40,347 nucleotides of DNA from Acanthaster planci (taxonomy: Eukaryota; Echinodermata; Asteroidea; Valvatida; Acanthasteridae). The notes under the pieces were generated by a model. That model had not been told where the DNA came from and did not search any database. It saw nothing but the letters and a program-made list of their open reading frames with translations. The stretch spans positions 2,379-42,725 of the forward strand of contig NW_019091663.1 of the NCBI RefSeq assembly GCF_001949145.1, in the 5' to 3' direction. This document shows, in pieces, positions 1 through 11,400 of this stretch (the first letter of the stretch is position 1; each line of letters opens with the position of its first letter). A program made the translations under genes and the position numbers.

Positions 1-2273
1 AAAACAAAACAAAACAAAAAACACAAGTAGGACAGAGCGTTCTGACGACTGTTCGTTATACTTTTCTGCTTCGAAGAAACCAGATAGGCAGATTTTACTA
101 CGAAGGCCGGAAAATGGCCATCTGCTCTTCTTATTAAAGGCACTTTTCCAAACGCAAGTCCTAGCGCCAAGCGTTGCTTTGTGTTTACTACGGCCGAACG
201 CAACGCACACGAGTGTTATGTTAATGGGGTCGGAAAGTGAAACGCATGAGCGCATCGTATATATATGCATTGCACCCAAAACGTACATTTGGAAAAGCGC
301 CTTGAATCGACACCATTAACATAACACAACCAGATTTTACTGTACTCAAGAGGTCTTTGGCTCAATTCAAACAGAAACATGCAAAATAATGTGCTGTACT
401 ATAATCCTAAAGGTACTCACCTCGATAACACACTTTTTAAACCACTAAACTTTGTCAGTACAGTGAATTTAGCATGCATTTACAGGACACTCTCATCCTG
501 TGAATATAGGTCAAGCATTGGGATCAAATAAGGGTTCACGGCCATTACCGGTGGTATGCACACTTTTTAAGCCAGCGAACAAAATCTTCTATTTTGTAAG
601 ATATGCTTACTCGTCGCTGGAACGGATGCAAGACATCAGCAAAACTCCCAAAGTCTCATCACGTGCTGGTGATATTTAGAGATAAGTTTCAGCTGGGTGA
701 AAAAACGTGGTGCGGCTTCTGCAAAAATGAGCCCGCTCCCTGTGTTGTCACCATACGACCTTGAGCTGTACAGTTATGAGCTATATCAGAATCCACTTAA
801 CGTGCGTACTGCGAAAAAAATGAAGCTGGCATTGAGTGACCGAAACTCACACCTTCATTCGCGGATATTTCTCTTGGGTTAGGTAATAAGGACCCGAAAC
901 ATTCTTCAATTGATAGAGAAACATGTACCCTTTTCAATGACACCAACAGCGGCTATTTTGCTGTAAAAACGACTAACTAGCATGTGTACAATGCCAAAAG
1001 AAAAACGACTGGAAGTCTAGCTGACCAACGCCCTCACTCGTCTTTGGTAATGAAAAAAAAATAAGTGTCATAACTGGCTCACATTTCCAGAGATTTCTCT
1101 TAAGTTCGGAAAAACGGTGCTTGAGAAATATTCTTCATTTGAATGAAAAACCACATACCATGACACCATGATCGGCCAATGTCAACCAATTTTTGGACTT
1201 TTTAAGCTCAGATATAGAAACCAAATTCTGCAAACAAACTATGAAAACAAGCCAGGAAATGTGCTTGTAAAGGGAAAGACAATAAATAGGAAACACGACT
1301 AATAATAAAAGTAAAATGGATTTGGCAACTTGATACATGTAATTTGTAATTCTTTTTCAACTCTTTTATTGCACAAATTACATTCAAGGTCTCGAGGTTT
1401 GGGTCCTGGTCTCGGACTTCCAGGTCTCGACTGCAACACTGGCTAGGCACAACAATAGGTTCCTTTTATTTTCCAGTGGGGAAATCCCACCCCGCTCCCG
1501 CCCATGCGCCGCTATTGTCTGCGTCCAGCCACCATTGACAAAGCTGTACGGTGAAAACAAATAATACCTTGCCTTGGCTCAATCGTGAATACTGTATGAC
1601 TTATCATGGGCAGTTAAGAGGTTGTTGTATCATGACCAAAGTTTAACTTTTCAAAACCAAAATGTGGCCATCAGATATCCTGGGCGTATACAGTATAAGC
1701 TGGAGTATCACGTTAACTTGTCCCCGTGTTTCGAGAGACGCAACATCGTTCAGCCTGACTGTACCATGCCACTTTTCGTTGGCCTAGGCCTACTGTGGGG
1801 AACAAGCAATGTGTTTCCCGGACCAAATGAAAAGGGTTATTTTTAGCCTCGGAAATAGTCGGGTTCAAATGTCACAAGTGCAACAAAGCATGAAGGTATC
1901 TCTGTCAGGTGTAAAAAGCTTAGTTACCGCACGCATATGCACGAAACTGTCGTGCTATTGAAAGTCACAAATACATGCACATGTAACAGCAAAGTCTGTG
2001 TTGAAAATGCATAACCATAGATGGTTATTGTCATCATTTTCTGTGATGTCTGGAGCCACTTTCATTCAGAAAGAATAGTGGGTATTATACATTTTGACTT
2101 TAGCATGATTTTGCTTGTTCAATAAACTGGACTGTGCAACTTTGAGACGAAAAGAGCTTTGAAGTTCTACCTGTGTTCCTCTGTGTTAGGCGAGCAAATC
2201 GGGAGATAGATAACCGTATTTGCTTACCGGTTGTACATTTCGAGGCTCAACAGTGAAAACCGTTTATACCGTC
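1..2273. other. Region upstream of the M13 peptidase
   Basis: No convincing coding exon. It holds a nested inverted-repeat structure at 138-327 and otherwise AT-rich unique-looking sequence. The promoter and 5' UTR of the peptidase must lie here, but I see no TATA box or CpG island that fixes a start site. Confidence 0.5.
138..327. repeat. Nested inverted repeat, MITE/foldback-like
   Basis: 20-base arms at 213-232 and 308-327 match at 19 of 20 positions when reversed. A second pair (about 138-157 and 287-304, core TTTGGAAAAG) is interleaved with it. No coding content. Class unknown. Confidence 0.6.
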
Positions 2274-2445
2274 ATGGAAGGTGTAAACATGGATCCTGTA
2301 AATAGTGTGAACACGGATGAGCGAACCAGCTCAGGAGCGGTTTTGGCACCGGCCGATGACGAGACTTTGTCTAGGATTCCGCATAAATGGCCCAAAATTG
2401 CAGCGGTATCCGTTGTGGTCGCCCTTCTCTTCATAGGTGTAGCTG
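2274..2445 (+). CDS. M13 peptidase exon 1: start, cytoplasmic tail, start of membrane anchor
   Basis: Residues 1-57 plus one base (phase 1 donor gtaagt). The chosen ATG has G at +4. An in-frame ATG upstream at 2220 would add 18 residues, and an in-frame Met at 2289 is an alternative. The hydrophobic run [16 protein letters not shown] continues into exon 2. Confidence 0.85.
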
Positions 2446-5400
2446 GTAAGTCATACAAAACGATTGTCCAAAGCAACAAGAATCAGAAAGATTCTTTTCC
2501 AAGAAGAAGGAGAGATAAACAATCTTTGGAGTATTAATAGGATATCAATTTGGAAGGACTTGGTTTTTCGAACATGCGTCTGGATTTTTTTCTCGATAAA
2601 GTCTAGGAACACTTTGCAGGTAATCTAGTCTCTCAGATATCACTTTCCCCACAAAATTTGTGGATTCAAACCAAATTCTCAGGAATTGCGTTGACACAAA
2701 AGCAAGAAGCAGGTTGTTGCAACAATAATATGTTACCCGAATCTATCCGTGCTATGTTTATAAGAAACGATGAAGTGCATGATCACTTCACTAGACAGTG
2801 TACTAAATTTCATCAATGTTTTGCTCGTACCGCTGCTACTCAAAATACAGTTAGGCATCAGGGACCTAAACTAGGGAATCCCCTTGATGTTTCTATAAAA
2901 TGTATTCAGAATATTCGTTTATTCAAAAAGAATTTTAAGGCTAAATTACTCTCTACTTATGTAGACTCTAATTAGTCTAATTTTTAACGTGTCTCACAGG
3001 GCTACTGGACCTGCTGTTTTTGGTTTAGTTCTGTAATGTGTATGTGTATTGGTGTGCTATGTGTTAATATGTAAAAATGCTCATTAATGTACTGGAGTAT
3101 CCTGCTCGACAAGCCTTTGCTTCTTGGGACCCCCATCCACATTTATTTATTTATTCATGACATATTGTAATGGACAGTAATGTGGTAATTAAAGAATGGA
3201 TGGATGGATGGATGGATGGATGGATGGAAATGGATGGATGGATGGAAAGAACTTTGGGAACTAATGTTTAAGAATTTGTTTGGGGAAGTATGGTCCCTTC
3301 TCCTTCTGCAACCTATCATTAACATAACTTTTCCCGACTCATTTAATGCTTAAAACTACGAGCAGGCTGTTGTATTTTTTGTATTTCCTTTCTTGTTTGT
3401 TTGTTTTTTTTTATTGCTGGGGTAGTTACTTTTTTCACACTTCACATTTTTAAACTTTACTCGGCTCTTAACACTACAATAATTCGTGGATATGAAAAGG
3501 CAACATAACTGTGTATATACATAGGAAAGTTAGCGAATAGCATTTTCTCTTCTTCATGCTGTGTTATTCGGCTCATGCTACATTAGAGACGTGCTTCGTT
3601 TAGTTCAAAACCTTCGTGAGGCATAAGCTTGCAATTCGGTTTCGAAGCTCCACCGCCAGATAAGATTTTGTGAACATCGTCATTATGTTAACTGCAATGT
3701 AGTTCATTTTCTTTCCAGCTTTTCCATCAGGGGTCTTCTGTCAAAGGAAATATATTTCGTGTCCTTCGATTAGCAGCTCGGTTATTTAGTTTTTTTTCTA
3801 ACGTTAACTTCAAAATTCTTGTTTTACTTCAATTTAAAGAGAAAACACTTAGTAAAAGATACCTGCTCCTCTGTACAGAAATTATAAACGAGAGGCAATC
3901 TAAAGTATTTTTCGTTTTGTGTTCCCAACTGTCTTTTGACAGAAACTTCCCTATCACTCAGGAACATTCAAAGTGCTTTGATTTTATAAAATGTTCTTTA
4001 TTTCACTTCATTTAACAAACTTGAATATTACTTGTCATTATTTCTGTCTTTTAATCTCCTTCATGGCTATATAGGTCTTGAGCTTGACCAAAACCAAACA
4101 CAAACAATACCAAAACCTTCCAAGCTAAGCAAACACAAATCAAAAATAAATATATAAACAAAAAGATGCTTTTTCAACTGACCAAATTAACATGTAACAA
4201 ATTAAAACGTCATCGTTTCGTTGACTTGAAATGCGCTGCAAACAAATGTTAATATTAGACACGCATGTTTAAAATCTAATGCCCCAATTCAATTAAGCCC
4301 AATAAAAATTTTGGACAACACTGAAATATCTGAAGTAAGTTTTTTGAAAGAAAAAAGCCTTCAAATTCTGACTGTTTACACTCTTACGATGTGTAATAAA
4401 TAGTCCTTTCAGAATGCAATGTAAAAAGTTTAGGTTTACGACAAACAAATTTGGTATTCTTTTCCTTTCAGTGTTTTTGGGCATTAGATATGGTCGAGGA
4501 ATAACCAGATCCCTTTGTGTTACTGATCAATGTAACAAATCCGGTAAGTGAACAGCTATTCCAGGTTTGCGCTAAATTTTTATGTTTTTTTTTTCAAGGG
4601 CTTGCACAAAGGACGGATCCAGAACCAAATTTTCGGGGGTGGAGGTAAACTTGTTTTTAGAGTGCCAAAGTATGAGATTTTCATGTAACCTTTATGGCCG
4701 TTTGGCGGGGAGAGGTTACAGATTTTGAGGCTTTTACACGGTTTTTGAAGGAAGAGAACAAGAAAACACCAAATTCTCGCCTCTCTCTAATTATCCCCCC
4801 CCCCAATAAAATTGGAAAACTGGGGGGTTTAGGGAATCGTGCCCTTTAACCTACATTTGGTATAATGCACGCGCCTGTGCCTGTACCGATTACGGGAATG
4901 CATGTATGCTAATTTAAAGATCTACAGTGTGCAATAATGTCCTGTCCACCGAATCCCCATTAGACAACCAACTAACAGAATAAGAAAGTTATTAATGAAA
5001 ATGATGAACCAAATGCTGCTTCAGCGGCCATCGTTCTGAGCAGCATGGACAGGAGCCAGGATCCTTGCCATGACTTCTTCGAGTACGCATGCGGAGGTTG
5101 GAACAAGCAACAAGTAATCCCTGACAACAAGCTAGAAGTCGACAGATTCAGCCAACTAAATGACGACTTACAAGAAAAGATTAAAGGTATGGCCCACGGA
5201 CTTGACTTCGCTTTGTTGGTATCCTTTCCAGAAACAATGGAGCGCAAAAACTCTTTGAATTAATGAAAACCAGCACAAGTTATTTTCTTAATTGGGGAAA
5301 ATAGATTAAACTCATTTATTTATCTATCTAATTTATCAATTATTTAGTACAAGGATCCCTCACTGAGCTCAAAAGCACTTTACGTATTTCCCCCATTGGA

Positions 5401-8400
5401 GAAAAGTGGCTGGATTCCGTATCCTTTTGCTTGTAGACTTTTCAACACCTTACCCAGTCATCTCTGTAATCTTATTGCCAAGCAGCAGGTACACCCAAAC
5501 AAATGATTTCCGTGGGTTTGTAGCTCTATGGCAATATGTTTGCAGGTAACTATTTTCTTATGAAGGTCAGTCAAGCGTCCACACAATACAGAGGCTTGTG
5601 CACAATACAATGTACATGTACGTGAGCATGCGTACTAGAGCACGTGTGTGTATACTGCGGAATTGTACACGTACATGTACAGTGTACTTGTACATGTGTA
5701 TGTACATGTACATTGTACACGTGGATGTACATTTACACATAGCCTACGTGTTACACACAATACGGGCAACATGATAGCAGCAGTCAGTGTCTTCCCTGCC
5801 CAATCCACGGTTTAGCAGGGATTTTACTGTGTGGTTGGAGATATAATAGGGAAAAAATCCTCTGGGGCAACTCTTCTGTGGTTTGTACATGTACAGTATA
5901 CCCGCAAGAAGAATGCGGTCATGGGAATTAAATTGAAGGGAAAGCGAGACCATTAAATTTTTTAGGGAGCAGCTGGTGATGTCGGGAAATTTAACGCTAC
6001 AAATGTCTCGTAATTTAAGAACAATTATTAAGATACAGTCACCAGAAATTTTAAAGACTTTCCCCATATTAATTTTGTTTTCATAAAATTTATTTGAGTT
6101 TGTTTCGGGTTATCATTTCCCGGCTGTGTTGATAGAACTTTGAAAGTTTATGCAAAACACTGATGGGTGGATGGGGATAGCAGACAAAATCACGGAGATG
6201 TCATCCCATGAATCGGGTCTTCTTTATCTACAACCTCGGGACAAATACATTATGACTGCTTAACTTCACACAGTTTATATTTCTGAGTTTTTAGGTTTTA
6301 TTTAGGCAATGGAGGAAGGACACAATTGAGGAAGGCCGGAAAAATTGTTCGGCTCATGCGTCGTTTGATCATAAAAGGGATTTTGTGCTCACGGTTATAA
6401 TGTGTACAATGTCGATTGGCCAGATTTAATGCCACAAAAGCTATTAAAACTGACTCTCAAAAGCATGTGAACTAAATATTTAAAAATAAATGTTTTGCAG
6501 TCTCAAAATAATTACGAAAACGTTCGCAAAACGACGTCATCCCGGCCTGTAGAATATGATCGCAAAAGGCACGACTGACCCGCCTTTAAGCTTGAAGCAC
6601 ATTGTGCGATGTCGTCCGGCTGCAAAAAAAGCGCAACTCTTAAACGCTTGCGTTTTGGGGGTAATTTTATACCAAAGTCCTAAAAAATGACGACAAATCG
6701 CCAATACCTTTAATTTGTACAGGTGGATTGACACTAGCTGGCTACACCTGAGCGAGATAACCTGTGTCCCACCGGGGCTCGATTTGACTCAGTTACGAGT
6801 TGACCCGCTCCTTCCTTGACATAACATGAACACTGGCTGCCTAGCCTGGAGCTGGCAAGCAGCCCATTCAAAGTACGCGTTGCGGGCAGGCTCACACACC
6901 TTGTTGCAGTGCATAGCGTCGATATGTTGTCATTTGTGTATTTCAGGTACGGGTCGCCCAACGTCTTCAACATTTTCACAGGAGAGTACACACTCAGAGA
7001 ACTACTTTTGATGGCCCCCTCCTCCGCAAATTAGTACTTATCAACATTTTCTATCTGTATCCTGATTCCTGAAATATCGACAAAGTCCCGTAGGCATTGC
7101 ATTGTTGAAAAGTGCATGTACAAACAGCGCGATAATGCACGCACGACTGTACAACTTTATAGCTGTCATACCAAGCCGTCTTTCGGAGAAAGCGACAATG
7201 TACTATCCTTGTTTTAAGCCACAAATTCACGGTGAAATGCATGCTACACGCGTAACAGTGCAGATTGTTAATGATCACCGCTTCCTCCGACGCAGGAACG
7301 GCTGAAAGAAGCCTCACTGACACATATATGAATATTGATATTTCCTTGGTAGCCAATCACAGCACAATTATTGCATGCTTCCAGGATACTATTTGCACAC
7401 TAGGCCTGTGCTTCGAGCTGCACCGCAAGTGCCCACACAGATAAACTGTTCGCACGTAAGCACATCATATCAAGCGGTGGATACTGGGCTGCGCCACGGC
7501 TGGTAGGCCTACAGTACAAGGAAAGTATATGCAGGCCCTATCCGGGTTGTAAGTGTGACGTCACTTCCGTTTAAACCACGCCCACTGCAAATGCACCGCA
7601 CTCCAAGTCACATACGTTAATAGCCGTTTACGTTACATGGAACCACGGAACTGCCGGTAACGTGCAACTTCAGCGATCGTCCAATGGGAGCCGGCAAATC
7701 GTCGCGCGTCCGCGTGTATAACGGAGTCACTATACAAACCAGATATGCACGATGCATGCGAACTTTGCGGGTTTACTCTCCATCGGGGCATGGAGCCATA
7801 CTATAACCCAGCTCCATGCTCTCAGTGCGTGACTGGTGAATACATGTAATGCTTGCTTTTTCTTGATTTTTCAAGTTTGACATGTAAATATCAATGAGAA
7901 TACTGCTAAAAAGTCAACAAGTTACAGGAACCAAAAAGCCGTAGGCGGCCCATGATCTCCCCCCCCCTTTGTACGACCGTGAAAGTGCTGAAAACTTTGG
8001 AAGGCGCCTTATAACTGAAAATGATGTCAGCCTTTGTGTGCATGTCATAGCTTCTGTTTATTCAAGAAATTCCAGATAAATTCAAAGATTGGATTGGGTT
8101 AGACAGCACATTTTGATTACGTAAAAAGGTGTACCACAAAATTTATGTAGGCCTACAGTTATGCATCGGCATGAATCACTATTTTCATGTAAATCAGTGG
8201 GTTTAAAGTCATTTCGCCGACATTCAGTTAGCGAATTGACTGTCGGCAAAATCGAATGTCGGCAACAAGTGACCGGCAGCGACATTAAAGTAATGATACG
8301 TAGCATGCAGTGGGCAAGTCGGACCGGTCTCAAACATGATTCACACTGACGGAGGTTGTATCGATCCACCATTAAAAATACATGTACTGTATATAAAATG

Positions 8401-11400
8401 TGCCGATGTTAACATCAGTTTTATTGTAGAGTAGTCGGTGATATATAAACATACCAAAGTGTCTGTAATAATTTGCACTAAGCATTACTTCATTGAATTT
8501 GATACAGACGGATGTTATTTATAACTGTCGGGGTACTGGCGTATTCATACGCCATTCTCGATGTACGTGTACTATCCGGTTCGTGAGTGTGACGTCACGT
8601 CAGTTTAAACCGCTCCCGACATGACACACGTGCACTACACCAAAAGGTTATATTTCTGCGCGCGAGCTCATTTATATTTTGGGATCCAACGCGTTTTTTA
8701 ACAAAAAAACATGCTATAATCACTGCAGGAGGCATTATAGAAATATTTATATAAATCCCGAATTTGGGACTGATTTTTTCCAGTTCGGAGTATTTCTTTC
8801 ACAAAAAGCCCCAAATTACGGGGCCTATTTAGAAGCAGGTGGCTACATTCAGAAATGAGCGCTTAGTTTTACTGCTGTTTTGGGGGTATCTTCCTTGAAA
8901 GGCGAATAAAAAAAGATTTTCGTCGCTAACCCCCATGAAATTGAAACGAAGAGTGATCTTCTGGCCATACTCTTGAATTTCCAGTAAAAAAAAACGGAGG
9001 CCAACCTCTTCACGAGAGTCAACAGGCGGCGCCGCGGCTATTTCGGTCCGATTTTGCACAGTTTTCTATGGACGCGTATTTGGTGTAGTGCAACCATAGG
9101 GTTACATGCATTGATGGCCGTTTACATGGAACCATGGAACCGGAAGTTTACGCGCAACTTCAGCGATTGTCCAGTGAGAGCCAACAGGGCGTCCGTCTTC
9201 GTGACGAAGTCACTTACGAACCGCATATATACGTACCTGTACACGTACACCCACGTACGTGTCCGTTGCACAATGTCCTACAACTCGATCAACTGATAAG
9301 GAGAAATCCCGCGGAGACAGCCGCTTATCTGTTCACTGTGCCATTTACACATTCGGTGAATTGTAAAAATTCGGCAATGTACTTTGCAAGCCACTTGACG
9401 AGAAGACGATGGACAGAACATGGAGGAAGGTTTATACAGGAAGCCTGGCATATCCCAATCCACACGGACCATATGTCGGTCAAGGTTAAGATGCAAACCG
9501 GCCTTGAATACAATATGAATCCTTAGTGAATTTCAAGAGAAGTTAACGAACAACGGCACCCTTCTTCATGAAACTTTTTCGTTATATACCCCCCATATGA
9601 AGGACTGATTGAACGAGATCCACAACCAGTCGAACCTGCATCCTTCTCGCAAGCTAGAAAATACTACAGCGCCTGCCTCGACCAAGGTACTTTACTCAAC
9701 GTAATTCTACCATGCATTTCATTTCTCTTTGTAAATCTTCAAGTCAGGCTGGGCATGGAGGTAGAATCCATGGTGATTCTACCTCCATGGGCTAGGTATG
9801 ATAACGGGTTCACCCCTGCTTCTGACCGGGAGAATTAATCGGTGATGTATGGCATCCGCCTGGGAAGCAATTTTCTAATATTTTCATACCGAGGAAGCCC
9901 AATATAATTTACTCCAGCACTGTGTGACTTTGCTAATAAGTGAATTCTTCTGGATTTCATAGTTTCCAGAAATTCCAGTGAACCTACACCTGACCCTTAC
10001 CAACAACGTAAGACAACGTATCTATACATTATCTTTCTGAAGGGCTCAGTAAGCCGACTCCTTAAACTGAAACTTATTTCCACAGACACCATCAACGACC
10101 TTGAAGCCACTCCTCTGATTGACATTCTGGACTCCCTTGGTGGATGGCCAGTCCTCGGGTCAAACCCTGGCGGTAACTGGTTCCAAAGCTCCTACCTGTT
10201 CGAGAAACTGTGGGCGACTCTTAGTTCCCAATATGATGTAAAACCGATCATTTCAACTGGAGTCCAAATTAACATTGAAAACAGCAGAGAATACATTCTC
10301 CAGGTGATAAACTCAAAGCAGTATTAAAGTATGCATAACAGTATGACAGGTGAAAAATAATAATATTCGTACATATCTGGAAATGAAAGTCAAGATTTAG
10401 AACAAAATCGTTGGAAATCCATCATGTATTGGCTTCTTTTGACTCTCTGAACAAAAAGGTATTTATGAATGGGAATAAATAGGTGCTTGGACGGTCTTAT
10501 CTAACGTCTTGTCAACATGCAGGAGAACGAAGGCTGATAACGCCCTCACCTGCGGCTCGGGCATAAGTCGCTCTCATTCTCCTGAGAGCCAAGCACATAT
10601 TTATCCCCGTAATAATATATTTACCATGGAACAAACCATACCGGGAAACTGACAATGTGCCTCAGACTAAGATGACTGGAGCGTGGTTTTGAACCTGGGA
10701 CCTTCCGAACAACGTACCGCTTCTCTCGCCAAATAACCTTACCATGTGTTGATAAATCCTTCCATTTGTCAATTTGTTCAGTAGTCCTTGCCAGAAGCCA
10801 TGAAGCCTTAACCCTAACACTCTTGAGCCCTCCAACAGGTGAAGGATTGAGGAGTGTTAGGGTTAAACACCGTTTAGCGAGGGGCCATGCCCACAACGCA
10901 CGATGCAAGAATGTCATACCTGGGAAGTGGTGAACGGGGATCGCTCAGGGGGCATGCGGCTTTTTAAACACAAATCTTGGAGCCAACTCCACATGACTAT
11001 GTCTTTATCGATTCAAAGTCAACTTGATCTGACGCCAGCCTGTAGGGCGTACCAACATCTCAACCAATACATGTTTTTATGTACCCATAATAGGTTAATG
11101 TTCCAGATTTCACAGTTCCGACCGAGTTTCGTCTAGAGAGACAGAAGCAAGTCTCTACTCTGGTAAGGGGATTAAAGCCCAGTATTCCTCCTTCAAATGG
11201 TGGGCAAAGGTCACAAAGTTTCCGTCTCATGATTGATTCCACATTTTCAAACGAAGGGGCGCATAAAAGTCCTTTCAAGTTGAGAGGAGCATATGTAGTA
11301 AGCGTTTAGACGTCTGTATCTTGATAATCGTCGCAACCTGTCTGGTTTGATATTAACACTCTCCAACCCTTCCATTATCGATGTTTCTACATTAACGAGA

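Larger units (their letters stand above)
5187..9602 (+). other. Intron 3 of the M13 peptidase, 4.4 kb
   Basis: It contains a GTACATGT-rich alternating tract (5605-5735), two copies of a dispersed repeat (7538-7748 and 8572-9232) and a 454-bp insertion in the second copy. No additional coding exon matches the M13 family here; exons 3 and 4 join directly in phase. Confidence 0.85.

Noticed and set aside
697-882. 61-codon frame upstream of the peptidase
   Set aside because: Not similar to any M13 N-terminus or other recognised protein, with no donor joining it to exon 1 in a sensible way.
4979-5024. Earlier start for peptidase exon 3 (the frame is open leftwards to 4982)
   Set aside because: The acceptor at 4978 breaks phase with exon 2. 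A 4988 acceptor keeps phase but has no pyrimidine tract and inserts 12 residues where the family has fixed spacing.
10620-10775. Functional tRNA gene
   Set aside because: Only internal promoter-like boxes are present; no cloverleaf, acceptor stem or terminator.
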